Source of the DNA: Bacillus mycoides | GTDB taxonomy: Bacteria; Bacillota; Bacilli; Bacillales; Bacillaceae_G | NCBI RefSeq assembly: GCF_001757995.1 | Contig: NZ_LXLV01000063.1 | Coordinates: 1 to 59,789, forward strand | Direction: 5' to 3' | DNA length: 59,789 nt | In this document: positions 1-7,683 of the stretch, in pieces | Layout of the letters: each line of letters starts with the position of its first letter | Position numbering within the stretch: position 1 is the first letter of the stretch | Made by a program: the position numbers and the translations under genes | The notes under the pieces: generated by a model | Database searches by the model: none | Seen by the model: only the letters and a program-made list of their open reading frames with translations | What the model was told of the DNA's origin: nothing

Positions 1-123
1 CATCTATCATTATAACTACAAACGATTCCAAAAACGACTCAATCATCGAGCTCCGATCGAATATCGAATTTCGATGGCTGCATAGTCTTTTTTACAGTTG
101 TCTACTTGACGGGGATAAGTCCA
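1..123 (+). mobile_element. IS3-family insertion sequence, right end (cut by window edge)
   Basis: The left edge holds the last codons of an IS3-type transposase. A non-coding tail follows and ends in an inward-facing terminal sequence that reads TGGACTTATCCCCGTCAAGT from position 123 leftward on the minus strand. The TG...CA ends and the GACGGGG core are typical of IS3-family inverted repeats. The element inserted just downstream of the peptidase gene that ends at 159. Its left end and any target duplication lie outside the window. Confidence 0.75.
2..85 (+). CDS. IS3-family transposase OrfB, C-terminal fragment
   Basis: Reading from base 2 gives 27 residues and a TAG stop at 83-85. They include YNYKRFQKRLN followed by RAPIEYR, the usual end of the rve-type integrase domain of IS3 transposases, where the C-terminal motif is close to 'YNxxRxxxxLxxxxPxEYR'. 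The catalytic DDE residues would lie upstream, outside the window, so it cannot be judged whether the gene is intact. The fragment is too short for a default ORF caller. Confidence 0.8.
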   Translation: MYHYNYKRFQKRLNHRAPIEYRISMAA

Positions 124-158
124 AACCATAATTGGTTCACACGTCTTTTTTTTATTAC

Positions 159-1277
159 TTACTTCGCTACTTCTTCGATAATAGCTACAACTAATTCTGC
201 TGTTTTCGCTAATTCTTCAACAGGAATTTTTTCATTTGTTGTATGAATTTCTTCATAACCAACTGCTAAGTTAACTGTTGGGATACCATGTCCTGCGATT
301 ACGTTCGCATCACTTCCGCCACCACTTTGGTGAAGAGAAGGCGTACGACCGATGTTTTCAGCTGCACGTTTCGCAACTTCTACAACGTGATCGCCAGCAG
401 CAAACTTAAACCCTGGATACATAACGTTTACTTCAACGTCTGCATGACCACCCATTTCTTTTGCAGTTGTTTCAAATGCTTCTTTCATTTTTGCAACTTG
501 TGCTTCCATTTTCTCATTTATTAAAGAACGAGCTTCTGCAAAGATTTGAACATGATCGCAAACGATATTTGTTTGTGTACCACCTTCAAAACGTCCAATA
601 TTTGCAGTTGTTTCAGAATCGATACGACCAAGTGGCATCTTTGCGATTGCTTTTGCTGCGATAGTAATTGCAGATACACCTTTTTCTGGTGCTACACCAG
701 CATGAGCTGTTTTCCCGCGAATAATCGCATTCACTTTCGCTTGTGTTGGCGCTGCAACTACAATTTCACCAACTTTTCCATCACTATCTAATGCATAACC
801 ATATTTTGCTGTAATACGTTCACGGTCTAACGCTTTTGCACCAATAAGACCAGATTCTTCTCCAACTGTAATAATAAATTCAATTTTACCATGAGGAATG
901 TTTTTCTCTTTTAAGACACGAATTGCTTCAAACATAGATGCTAATCCAGCTTTGTCATCGGCTCCTAAAATTGTAGTACCATCTGATACGATATATCCAT
1001 CTTTAATAGAAGGCTTAATTCCATTACCAGGAACTACTGTATCCATATGAGAAGTGAAATAAATTGTATCAACACCGTCTTTTGTTGCTGGTAAAGTACA
1101 AATTAAGTTACCTGCACCATGACCAGTCACGCCCATCGTGTCATCCTCAAATACTTCTACACCTAAAGCAGTAAATTTCTCTGTTAACACTTTGCAAATT
1201 TCTGCTTCAAATTTTGTTTCAGAATCTACTTGTACTAACTCCATGAATTCATTTACTAAACGTTCTTGATTAATCAT
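159..1277 (-). CDS. M20-family peptidase, tripeptidase T-like (YqjE type)
   Basis: A 372-residue cytosolic metallopeptidase expected to use two zinc ions to remove N-terminal residues from small peptides. Visible M20 motifs are SHMDTV (about residue 77), GADDKAGLA (about 105), EESGLIGA (about 140) and HQSGGGSDANV near the C-terminus. A dimerisation domain lies between them. GGAGG stands 9 nt before the ATG. In B. subtilis the homologue yqjE sits in the same neighbourhood. The IS3 end lies 36 nt past the stop, so any native downstream terminator is probably displaced. Exact substrate (tripeptides or other) is inferred from family. Confidence 0.85.
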   Translation of the reverse strand: MINQERLVNEFMELVQVDSETKFEAEICKVLTEKFTALGVEVFEDDTMGVTGHGAGNLICTLPATKDGVDTIYFTSHMDTVVPGNGIKPSIKDGYIVSDGTTILGADDKAGLASMFEAIRVLKEKNIPHGKIEFIITVGEESGLIGAKALDRERITAKYGYALDSDGKVGEIVVAAPTQAKVNAIIRGKTAHAGVAPEKGVSAITIAAKAIAKMPLGRIDSETTANIGRFEGGTQTNIVCDHVQIFAEARSLINEKMEAQVAKMKEAFETTAKEMGGHADVEVNVMYPGFKFAAGDHVVEVAKRAAENIGRTPSLHQSGGGSDANVIAGHGIPTVNLAVGYEEIHTTNEKIPVEELAKTAELVVAIIEEVAK

Positions 1278-1365
1278 AAGACTGCGCCTCCTGCACTACC
1301 ATTATGTATGTAACAATATTAATTATAACAGAATTTCGCAAAAGTTTCGAAATACAAGACAAAAA

Positions 1366-1397
1366 ACAGATGGTTAACACATCTAGATACCCATCTG
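1366..1397 (-). terminator. rho-independent terminator of the GNAT gene
   Basis: The 7-bp stem CAGATGG/CCATCTG closes on a loop of about 17 nt. On the minus strand it is followed by TTTTTTG. It lies immediately downstream of the acetyltransferase stop at 1405. Confidence 0.7.
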
Positions 1398-1404
1398 CCT
1401 TCTA

Positions 1405-1950
1405 TTACTCGTTTAACAATACCCACCGCATATGATCTTCCCAGACGTCATTTACCATTAGCATTTTTCGAGACACACCTTCATATTGAAATCCTATCTT
1501 CGTCACTACTTGTATAGATGCTAAATTTCGTGGCATAATCGGTGCTTCTATACGATGTAAATGAAATTCCCCAAAAGCAACTTGAATTGCTTTTCTAAGC
1601 GCTTCTGTTGTGTAACCTTTATTCAATTCTTCCTTATCTAATTTATAACCGAGTACACAAGATTGATAAATTCCGCGAACAATTAGATTAAATGATATAC
1701 AACCAATTATTTTCGTATCATCACCCTTTTTAAAAATCCATAGCCTGATGATTTTACCTTCCATGAACTCTTTTCTATCCTTTTGTAACTTTTTCTTTTG
1801 ATAATCTAACGTGAAAAAATCCTCCGGTCTATACTCTTCCCACGCTTTTAAAAATTCACGATTTTTGTCGTAATATTGAAGAACTTTTTCCGCATACGAC
1901 TCATCAATTTCTCTTAAATGTAAACGATTTGTTTCGTATATTTTCATCAT
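1405..1950 (-). CDS. GNAT-family N-acetyltransferase (RimJ/RimL-like)
   Basis: A 181-residue protein beginning MMKIYETNRLHLREID, the usual opening of RimJ/RimL-type acetyltransferases that transfer an acetyl group from acetyl-CoA to an amine, often a protein N-terminus. The acetyl-CoA-binding stretch is YKLDKEELNKGYTTEALR (about residues 110-127), followed by HRIEAPIMPRNLASI and a GFQYEG end motif. I start it at the ATG at 1950, 5 nt after GGAG; a second ATG follows directly. A longer frame to 1980 has no ribosome site. The substrate is not predictable from sequence. Confidence 0.8.
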   Translation of the reverse strand: MMKIYETNRLHLREIDESYAEKVLQYYDKNREFLKAWEEYRPEDFFTLDYQKKKLQKDRKEFMEGKIIRLWIFKKGDDTKIIGCISFNLIVRGIYQSCVLGYKLDKEELNKGYTTEALRKAIQVAFGEFHLHRIEAPIMPRNLASIQVVTKIGFQYEGVSRKMLMVNDVWEDHMRWVLLNE

Positions 1951-2077
1951 CGTATCTCCATTCTTCAGCTTGCATAACAAAAAATTAATAATCTATCTTT
2001 TAACATATTCTCTACGTATGCTCAAATTCCCTGTAATATTTTGCACCCCTTTCCCGAATTTTGTCCTTTCTCTCCCC

Positions 2078-2106
2078 TTGTCCACAATTTCATTTCTCGT
2101 TACAAT
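2078..2106 (+). promoter_or_regulatory. sigma-A promoter of prli42
   Basis: TTGTCC (2078-2083) and TACAAT (2101-2106) are separated by exactly 17 nt. The predicted start is about 25 nt upstream of the Prli42 start codon. Confidence 0.6.
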
Positions 2107-2138
2107 GAAATTGTACTGATTTGCAAGGAGGTTTAACG

Positions 2139-2231
2139 ATGCATAAAAAAGCTCAAAAAATTATGGTTTATATAATGCTAATTTCTATGCTTGTAACAAC
2201 ATTACTTACTGGCGCAAGTATGTTTTGGTAA
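2139..2231 (+). CDS. prli42: Stressosome-associated membrane peptide Prli42
   Basis: A 30-residue ORF with a basic N-terminus (MHKKAQKI) and one hydrophobic helix ending in GASMFW. It matches my memory of the Prli42 family, a tiny membrane anchor reported in Listeria to tether the stressosome to the membrane during oxidative stress and conserved in Firmicutes. AAGGAGG lies 7 nt before the ATG. A good promoter precedes it and a terminator follows 1 nt after the stop, so it is a complete single-gene unit. It runs opposite to its neighbours and is shorter than usual gene-calling limits. Confidence 0.85.
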   Translation: MHKKAQKIMVYIMLISMLVTTLLTGASMFW

Positions 2232-2259
2232 AAAGGACGATTCACTCGTCCTTTTTTTA
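2232..2259 (+). terminator. terminator of prli42
   Basis: AAAGGACGA and TCGTCCTTT flank the loop TTCAC, followed by more T residues (TTTTTTT in total). It abuts the prli42 stop codon. Confidence 0.85.
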
Positions 2260-2276
2260 CTGCTTACACATACAAA

Positions 2277-2310
2277 ATAGACCATCTCGAAATCGAGATA
2301 GTCTATCTTG
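2277..2310 (-). terminator. hairpin terminator downstream of the small membrane gene
   Basis: A 14-bp stem ATAGACTATCTCGA/TCGAGATGGTCTAT with a two-base loop. The one non-complementary position becomes a U-G pair only in the minus-strand RNA. TTTTG follows on that strand. It may also act as a second terminator for prli42. Confidence 0.65.
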
Positions 2311-2321
2311 TAATACACATT

Positions 2322-2561
2322 TTATTTTATATATATTACGATTGCTACAATGCTAAAGGAAAAGGCCATTACAAGTGCTATTACAAAACTTGTATATTGT
2401 TTCTGCTGAAATGCCCCAATAACAAAAGTAAGATTGAGTAATGCCATAAATACAATCGCTACAACGTAAGAACATATATTAAAAGTTGCCAATATGAATG
2501 TAATAACAAATAGAAAACCAACACAAAACTGCATGTAAGAAATTTTTGGATTTAAATACAT
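2322..2561 (-). CDS. Small integral membrane protein of unknown function
   Basis: A 79-residue protein starting MYLNPKISYMQF. It has two or three hydrophobic segments (about residues 10-30, 33-50 and 57-77) separated by short polar turns (QQKQYT near residue 52). I place the start at the ATG at 2561 because AAAGGGG lies 7 nt before it; a longer frame to 2582 lacks such a site. I do not recognise the family. It is a single-gene unit with its own hairpin, transcribed opposite to prli42. Confidence 0.6.
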   Translation of the reverse strand: MYLNPKISYMQFCVGFLFVITFILATFNICSYVVAIVFMALLNLTFVIGAFQQKQYTSFVIALVMAFSFSIVAIVIYIK

Positions 2562-2625
2562 ATGAGCAACCCCTTTACTCAATTATCTTTATATATTCTC
2601 ATTAACGCATGGTTATGTACACATG

Positions 2626-3186
2626 TCAAGACAACTTATAGAAAAGAAAAAAGCCAACCGTTTCGTTGACTTTTCCAAATGCTATGGCCCCTTTTTCCTT
2701 CGCCAATTGCTGAAATGATTTTTTCGATTTCACAATCGATACTTTCGTTCCAAGTGGAATACGATCAAACAAATATTCCACATCATGTTTTTTCATTCTT
2801 ATGCATCCTTGCGAAATATATTTTCCAATTGAACTAGGCTGGTTTGTCCCGTGTATCCCATACTTACTCCCATCCGTTCCTCTTGCATTAAATCCCATCC
2901 ACCTCGATCCAAGTGGATTTTTTGGAGAGCCCCCAGGAATATCCTTCGCAATATAATAGGGATCCTTCGCCTTCAATACAATGTCAAAGGTTCCTTCTGG
3001 GGTTAATTCATTTGTTTTCCCTGTCGCTACTGGAAAAACCTTTTGGATCTTCCCATCATCAATGTAAGCTAGTTTATTCGTTGCTTTATTTACAATTATA
3101 AAAGGATCTCCAGCACGTGGATTATCACCAAGAGGCCAGATTGGTGATAAAGAAAGACATAATAATAAAGAAAGAAGATACGGCAT
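2626..3186 (-). CDS. Secreted L,D-transpeptidase (YkuD domain)
   Basis: A 186-residue protein with an N-terminal hydrophobic stretch (about residues 1-18) consistent with export. The YkuD domain occupies about residues 27-155. The catalytic signature is present: HGTNQPSSIGK followed by SQGCIRM, where Cys is the nucleophile and His the partner. The family forms 3-3 cross-links in peptidoglycan or attaches proteins to it; in Bacillus YkuD is a spore-wall enzyme. It lacks the LysM domain that many relatives carry. AGGTAGGA precedes the ATG. The physiological role here is inferred. Confidence 0.85.
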   Translation of the reverse strand: MPYLLSLLLCLSLSPIWPLGDNPRAGDPFIIVNKATNKLAYIDDGKIQKVFPVATGKTNELTPEGTFDIVLKAKDPYYIAKDIPGGSPKNPLGSRWMGFNARGTDGSKYGIHGTNQPSSIGKYISQGCIRMKKHDVEYLFDRIPLGTKVSIVKSKKSFQQLAKEKGAIAFGKVNETVGFFLFYKLS

Positions 3187-3202
3187 ATATAATTCCTACC
3201 TT

Positions 3203-4171
3203 CTAAATAAGTTCTTTTATATTATCCTTTCCCTTAAAACGACTTTTAATGAGTAAATATTGCTCCATCTCATAAACAAGTTGAACGAGTTTTGCACGTA
3301 TTTCAAATTCTTCTCGCGAGACTGGTAAAGGCATTTCTCTAAACACTTCTCGCATTTCTTGAAGTTGCCTTAAAGAAATAACTCCTGTACTTTCAGGACG
3401 AATAGAGTTCCCTATATTTTCAATTACATCTGCAATCATATCGGCTTGTTCATACGTCCACGATAGTGACGCAGCTAATGGTATCATTCGCTCTAAAATT
3501 TCGAATTGTTGCATGCGCATATTAAAATAACGATAATAATAGTCATCTTCTCGCATAAATGCATTCTCAAGTTTCTTAAAGGATAGATCTCTTGCTTCAT
3601 TTAGCATATTCTCGGTTTCAATGAGTTCTGCCCCGCTCCAACTACTTTCTCGGTTTCGTAAATACACAACCATTTCAAATAAAATCGTTTTAAAATTAGT
3701 TTCTATTTTATCCTGATACTCTCTTAGCTTATTTTCACTACTTGGCATATACATGTTCACTAATAAAGCCACACTAATCCCTATTGTTAATATAGCAATT
3801 TCATTTCCAACTATAAGCCATGTAATTTGTTTCAATGAATATAGATGCATAACAATAACTGAACTCGTGACAATACCTTCTTGAATTTTAAGCATCACTG
3901 CAGTCGGAATAAATGTAAGTAATAATATGCTAATTGCAAGTGGTGTATAGCCAATCATTTCAAAAATGCAAAACGCGAATACCATTGATAATACACAAGC
4001 TAAAAAACGATGTAACGACACTTGAAGCGATTTACGCTTCGTATTTTGTACACATAATATAACTAAAATACCTGCTGAACTATAAAATTCTAATCCTAAT
4101 AACTGGGCAATAAAAACTGCCGCGCCTGTCCCTATTGCTGTTTTTACTGTACGGTATCCAATTTTAAACAT
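3203..4171 (-). CDS. yqjA: Aromatic acid exporter family membrane protein (YqjA-like)
   Basis: A 322-residue protein. The N-terminal half has about four to six transmembrane helices (residues about 10-145). The C-terminal half is a soluble helical domain rich in charged residues, matching the ArAE_1 plus ArAE_1_C layout of B. subtilis YqjA. I start at MFKIGYRTVKTAIG (ATG at 4171) after AGGAGC; the extra upstream residues have no ribosome site. Related proteins export aromatic carboxylates, but the substrate of YqjA is not established. Function is by family only. Confidence 0.75.
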   Translation of the reverse strand: MFKIGYRTVKTAIGTGAAVFIAQLLGLEFYSSAGILVILCVQNTKRKSLQVSLHRFLACVLSMVFAFCIFEMIGYTPLAISILLLTFIPTAVMLKIQEGIVTSSVIVMHLYSLKQITWLIVGNEIAILTIGISVALLVNMYMPSSENKLREYQDKIETNFKTILFEMVVYLRNRESSWSGAELIETENMLNEARDLSFKKLENAFMREDDYYYRYFNMRMQQFEILERMIPLAASLSWTYEQADMIADVIENIGNSIRPESTGVISLRQLQEMREVFREMPLPVSREEFEIRAKLVQLVYEMEQYLLIKSRFKGKDNIKELI

Positions 4172-4215
4172 ATCATTGCTCCTATATGTATAAACGTATT
4201 TACAGTTAGTATAAA

Positions 4216-4242
4216 AAAAGGATGACACAATGTCATCCTTTT
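4216..4242 (-). terminator. terminator of the artPQM-like operon
   Basis: An 11-bp perfect stem AAAAGGATGAC/GTCATCCTTTT with a five-base loop. The minus strand continues in T residues. It lies 30 nt past the artM stop. Confidence 0.85.
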
Positions 4243-4271
4243 CTGCTTATTATTCACATAACCTTTTCATA

Positions 4272-4994
4272 TTACAATATCTTTTGTAAAAATTGTTGGG
4301 CACGTTCACTTTTCGGTGCTGCAAAAAATTGTGCTGGCGGACTGTCTTCTACAAGTTTTCCTCCGTCTAAGAAAAGAACGCGATCTGCCACCTCTTTTGC
4401 AAATCCCATTTCATGTGTAACGATCGCCATTGTCATTCCGGTCGTTACTAATGATTTCATAACTTCTAGCACTTCTTTCACCATTTCTGGATCTAGAGCA
4501 GAGGTCGGCTCATCAAATAACATAACTTCCGGTTCCATCGCTAGTGCTCTCGCAATTGCTACACGTTGCTTTTGTCCACCTGAAAGACGATTTGGATATG
4601 CATCTTTCTTATCTAATAACCCTACTTTTTCTAGAAGTTTCTCAGCTTTTTTTTCAGCCTCTTGCTTTGTTACTCCTTTTACATTGATAGGAGCATACGT
4701 AATATTTTCTAATACAGTCATATGAGGGAATAAGTGAAAATGTTGGAATACCATTCCGACATTTTCACGAACGTGCATAATATTAGTTTTCGGATTCGTT
4801 ACTTCTTCCGTTCCAATCCAAATGTGACCATCTGTCGGCGCTTCTAATACATTCATACAGCGTAAAAATGTTGACTTTCCAGATCCAGACGGTCCGATAA
4901 TTGCAACAACTTCTCCTTTTTCAATCGTTGTTGTAATTCCTTTTAATACTTCATTTTTTCCAAATGATTTATGAAGGTTGTCAATTTTAATCAC
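4272..4994 (-). CDS. artM: Polar amino acid ABC transporter ATPase (ArtM/YqiZ type)
   Basis: A 240-residue cytosolic ATPase that powers uptake of a polar amino acid, probably arginine by homology to B. subtilis ArtPQM. Visible motifs: Walker [10 protein letters not shown] (about residues 34-42), Q-loop [10 protein letters not shown], signature LSGGQKQR (about 138), Walker [13 protein letters not shown] and the switch His in IVTHEMGF. Its start overlaps the end of the permease gene by 8 nt, indicating translational coupling. Last gene of the operon, followed by a terminator. Confidence 0.9.
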   Translation of the reverse strand: MIKIDNLHKSFGKNEVLKGITTTIEKGEVVAIIGPSGSGKSTFLRCMNVLEAPTDGHIWIGTEEVTNPKTNIMHVRENVGMVFQHFHLFPHMTVLENITYAPINVKGVTKQEAEKKAEKLLEKVGLLDKKDAYPNRLSGGQKQRVAIARALAMEPEVMLFDEPTSALDPEMVKEVLEVMKSLVTTGMTMAIVTHEMGFAKEVADRVLFLDGGKLVEDSPPAQFFAAPKSERAQQFLQKIL

Positions 4995-5646
4995 TTTTCT
5001 TCATTCTCCCTTCAATGGCTTTCCCGACTAATGTAAGCATAATTACTAATATATAATAAACAAGTCCAACAAAAAGTAATGGCTCAAGATATTTAAACGT
5101 TTCACCGCCTACAATATAAGCACGACGCATTAAATCTGTTGCTCCAATTACAGTTACTACAGCCGATTCTTTCGTAAGAGTCGCAAACTCATTTACAAGG
5201 GCTGGTAATATATTTTTTAAAGCTTGAGGAAAAATTATATTTCTCATCATTTTCCCGTAAGGAATTCCTAAAGCCATAGCCGCTTCTGTTTGTCCTTTAT
5301 CAACCGCTTGAATGCCGGCACGAATTACTTCTGACATATATGCACCTGAATTTAAGCTAAATGCTAGTACAGCTGCTACAAAGGCTGGTATCTCATATCC
5401 AATCATTTGCGGAACACCGAAATAAATAATCATTAATTGCAATACTAGTGGTGTACCACGAAATATTGATGTATAAATATCTGCTGCTATATTTAATGCT
5501 CGTATTCTAGCAATTTTACAAAGTGCTAATAACGTTCCTAAAATAAATCCTGCTAAAGCTGATGCAGCTACAATTTTCAATGTAACTTCTAAGCCCTTTA
5601 ATATATATGGTATAGAAGGCGTAATTGCCGAAAAATCTAGATTCAT
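4987..5646 (-). CDS. artQ: Polar amino acid ABC transporter permease (ArtQ/YqiY type)
   Basis: A 219-residue membrane permease of the HisM/GlnP type with about five transmembrane helices. The ATPase-contacting EAA loop is seen as [22 protein letters not shown] choose [12 protein letters not shown] (ATG at 5646) as start, with GAGGGG about 10 nt upstream; the upstream ATG at 5655 would sit only 1 nt from that site. It lies between the binding protein and the ATPase genes. Confidence 0.87.
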   Translation of the reverse strand: MNLDFSAITPSIPYILKGLEVTLKIVAASALAGFILGTLLALCKIARIRALNIAADIYTSIFRGTPLVLQLMIIYFGVPQMIGYEIPAFVAAVLAFSLNSGAYMSEVIRAGIQAVDKGQTEAAMALGIPYGKMMRNIIFPQALKNILPALVNEFATLTKESAVVTVIGATDLMRRAYIVGGETFKYLEPLLFVGLVYYILVIMLTLVGKAIEGRMKKSD

Positions 5647-5682
5647 CCTTTTCATTCCCCTCACAGAAAAGCGAAAGGCAGC

Positions 5683-6462
5683 TTATTTTCCGCTGCCAAA
5701 CCATTTCTTCACTAATTTATCCATCTCTCCATTTTCTTGCATTTTCTTAATTACTTTATTAAATTCTTCTGTTTTATCACTGTTTTTTGGAAGGGCAATT
5801 GCTGCTCCAACTTCTTCTGGTGCTTCTTGAATTTCAATCCCTTGTAAGTCTTTCATTTTCTCTAAATAATTTTTTGCAACTGTGTCTTCTATAATTGCAG
5901 CGTCAAAACGACCCGCCTTAATTTCTTGGACGATTTCTGGTATACGGTCACGTCCCTCAGCTTTGAAATCAACTTGTTTTTTAAATTCTTCTGCTTTTTT
6001 TTCTTGGATTGATCCTGTTTGTACCCCTACTTTTTTACCTTTTAAATCTTCTAATGATTTAATGTTAGAATCCTTTTTTGAAACGATCATATTTTTAGCA
6101 ACAAAATAAATATCTGTGAAATCAGCATTATTTTTACGCTCTGCAGTTGGTGTCATACCTGCCATAACGAAATCAACTTTTCCTGAGCTAAGAGATGCTA
6201 ATAATCCGCCAAAATCCATATCTTTCACTTTCACTTCATACCCAAGTTCTTTTCCGATATATTTTGCAATATCAACATCAAAGCCGATAATTTCATCACT
6301 CTTTGATGCTTCCACGTATTCATACGGTTTATAGTCTGCTGAAGTCCCCATAACAAGTACTTTTTTATTTTTGCTATCCGCCTTTTCTTCCCCATTACTA
6401 CAAGCACTGAACATACTTACAATTAAAATAAGTGCAAACGATATTGATAATAACTTCTTCAT
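5683..6462 (-). CDS. artP: Amino acid ABC transporter substrate-binding lipoprotein (ArtP/YqiX type)
   Basis: A 259-residue type II binding protein. The signal peptide ends in lipobox FSAC, with the lipid-modified Cys at about residue 21. The SBP_bac_3 domain follows, with GTSADYKPYEYV near its start, GFDVDIAKYIGKELG, and DFVMAGMTPTAERK in the ligand cleft; the Arg of TAER typically binds the amino-acid carboxylate. First gene of the artPQM-type operon. A sigma-A promoter and an ARG-box-like palindrome lie upstream. Arginine as substrate is inferred from orthology and from that box. Confidence 0.88.
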   Translation of the reverse strand: MKKLLSISFALILIVSMFSACSNGEEKADSKNKKVLVMGTSADYKPYEYVEASKSDEIIGFDVDIAKYIGKELGYEVKVKDMDFGGLLASLSSGKVDFVMAGMTPTAERKNNADFTDIYFVAKNMIVSKKDSNIKSLEDLKGKKVGVQTGSIQEKKAEEFKKQVDFKAEGRDRIPEIVQEIKAGRFDAAIIEDTVAKNYLEKMKDLQGIEIQEAPEEVGAAIALPKNSDKTEEFNKVIKKMQENGEMDKLVKKWFGSGK

Positions 6463-6501
6463 CTTTCTTCCCCCTAATAATGTATATTTAAAAGTTTAAT
6501 A

Positions 6502-6513
6502 GAATATTTATTC
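6502..6513 (-). promoter_or_regulatory. ARG-box-like palindrome (possible AhrC/ArgR operator) at artP
   Basis: The minus strand reads GAATAAATATTC: arms GAATA/TATTC around AA, set in TCGAATAAATATTCTATT. It resembles the half-site pattern of ArgR/AhrC boxes and covers the predicted transcription start of artP. The repressor AhrC is encoded in this window (27766-28215). Confidence 0.4.
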
Positions 6514-6522
6514 GATGTTTGT

Positions 6523-6551
6523 ATTGTATCAGCACTTTTATTTTTATGCAA
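6523..6551 (-). promoter_or_regulatory. sigma-A promoter of artP
   Basis: On the minus strand TTGCAT (6551-6546) and TACAAT (6528-6523) are 17 nt apart. The start codon is about 55 nt downstream of the predicted start. Confidence 0.65.
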
Positions 6552-6570
6552 CATTTAAAATAAAAATAAA

Positions 6571-6597
6571 TAAAAAAACAACATTAAAGCCGTTGTT
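6571..6597 (-). terminator. terminator-like hairpin after the six-codon ORF
   Basis: The minus strand has AACAACG, a seven-base loop and TGTTGTT running into T residues (7 bp including one G-T pair). The left arm begins inside the stop codon of the mini-ORF at 6596-6616. Confidence 0.45.
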
Positions 6598-6616
6598 AAT
6601 GCATAAAAACATGCAT
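6596..6616 (-). other. Six-codon ORF with strong Shine-Dalgarno (possible leader peptide)
   Basis: AGGAGGT (6632-6626) is followed after 9 nt by ATG and the codons for MHVFMH, then TAA. The ORF contains two ATGCAT repeats. It stands between the brxB terminator and the artP promoter and overlaps a terminator-like hairpin. No convincing promoter is visible upstream, so translation is unproven. Confidence 0.3.
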
Positions 6617-6660
6617 AAAATAACGACCTCCTGCATGTTTAATTATTTTAAAAACTAAAT

Positions 6661-6705
6661 AAAAAAGGCGGTACACCCACTTGATTGTGGACGTACCGCC
6701 TTTTT
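6661..6705 (-). terminator. terminator of brxB
   Basis: Stem AAAGGCGGTAC/GTACCGCCTTT (11 bp) with an inner CCAC/GTGG helix. It ends in T residues on the minus strand, 8 nt after the brxB stop. Confidence 0.85.
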
Positions 6706-6712
6706 CTCTTCC

Positions 6713-7147
6713 TTATAGTTCTTCGCAATTGTCTTCGAAATAAGATTGTAGTTTTGCAATTACTTGCATTGGTTCATGACCTTCAATTTCATGACGTTCT
6801 ACCATCGTTACAATTTTTCCATCTTTCAATAAAGCAAATGATGGAGATGAAGGTGGATATCCTTCAAAATATTCACGAGCTCTTGCTGTTGCTTCTTTAT
6901 CTTGACCCGCAAATACCGTTACAAGGTGGTTAGGGCGTTTATCATAATGTACGGAATGTGCAGCAGCAGGACGAGCAATGCCACCTGCACAACCACATAC
7001 AGAGTTTACCATTACAAGTGTTGTACCATTTCTTTTAAATGCTTCTTCGACTGCTTCTGGTGTCGTCAATTCTGTATATCCTGCAGAGACAATCTCTTCA
7101 CGCGCTTGACGGACAACATCATTCATAAAAAAGTTAAAGTTAATCAA
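6713..7147 (-). CDS. brxB: Bacilliredoxin BrxB (YqiW)
   Basis: A 144-residue thioredoxin-fold protein of the BrxA/BrxB (DUF1094) family. The active site is the CxC motif in NSVCGCAGG (about residues 52-54). Bacilliredoxins remove bacillithiol from S-bacillithiolated proteins after oxidative stress, in the cytosol. The conserved [33 protein letters not shown] and RHEIEGHEP blocks match B. subtilis YqiW almost residue for residue. Single gene with its own terminator. A perfect palindrome lies about 55 nt upstream of the start. Confidence 0.93.
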   Translation of the reverse strand: MINFNFFMNDVVRQAREEIVSAGYTELTTPEAVEEAFKRNGTTLVMVNSVCGCAGGIARPAAAHSVHYDKRPNHLVTVFAGQDKEATARAREYFEGYPPSSPSFALLKDGKIVTMVERHEIEGHEPMQVIAKLQSYFEDNCEEL

Positions 7148-7201
7148 TCTTTTCCCTCCTCTAATTCTACCTATTTGTATCTTACCAGTTAATGTTTAGA
7201 G

Positions 7202-7225
7202 AATACAAGTAAGTTTACTTGTATT
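7202..7225. promoter_or_regulatory. Perfect palindrome upstream of brxB (candidate operator)
   Basis: Arms AATACAAGTAA and TTACTTGTATT (11 bp, perfect) flank a GT centre. It lies between brxB and the yjdF terminator. No T run follows on either strand, so a protein-binding site is more likely than a terminator. Confidence 0.45.
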
Positions 7226-7234
7226 TCAGCATAG

Positions 7235-7268
7235 AAAAGGTGTTAGAGCTCTTGCTCTAACACCTTTT
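7235..7268 (-). terminator. terminator of yjdF
   Basis: A 15-bp perfect stem AAAAGGTGTTAGAGC/GCTCTAACACCTTTT with a four-base loop directly after the yjdF stop. Confidence 0.85.
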
Positions 7269-7269
7269 C

Positions 7270-7677
7270 TTAATGGCCACGATGCTTTTGCTTTGCTTTT
7301 TGTACTTTTATAAAACGTTTTCGCTGCTTTTCTGCTTCTCGTCTCTCTTTAGATTGCACTTTCTTTTCTTGTTTATGCAGTTCATAAGATAAACTAATTG
7401 CCTCTTGCGCCTTTGTAAAACGTTTTACATTTACTTCTTTTGCCGCTTGTCGTATGATACGTTTTATATTTTTTGGACGCTGTTTTTCTTTAACTTCCAC
7501 ACCACATCTTGCAACGTGCTGGAAATATGCTAACATTGAACCATTTACAAATATAAGTACTTCCTCATCTGATGGTTCCGTTCCAAAAATATAACTCGCT
7601 CCATACAATTTTCCTTTTTCTTTACGCGTAATAATTCCCACAAAAAATTGACCATCGTGATATACTGTCAACTCCAT
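7270..7677 (-). CDS. yjdF: YjdF family protein (DUF2992)
   Basis: A 135-residue cytosolic protein starting MELTVYHDGQFFVGII. It has a small beta-rich N-terminal part (about residues 1-60) and a long basic helical C-terminus (KEKQRPKNIKR onwards, ending KAKQKHRGH). This matches the YjdF/DUF2992 family, whose function is unknown but whose mRNA in Firmicutes is controlled by the yjdF riboswitch that binds azaaromatic compounds. That riboswitch is present immediately upstream, which fixes the ATG at 7677 as the start (GGAGGGG 6 nt upstream). The longer frame to 7764 runs through the riboswitch and is not coding. Confidence 0.85.
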   Translation of the reverse strand: MELTVYHDGQFFVGIITRKEKGKLYGASYIFGTEPSDEEVLIFVNGSMLAYFQHVARCGVEVKEKQRPKNIKRIIRQAAKEVNVKRFTKAQEAISLSYELHKQEKKVQSKERREAEKQRKRFIKVQKAKQKHRGH

Positions 7678-7683
7678 TGACAG

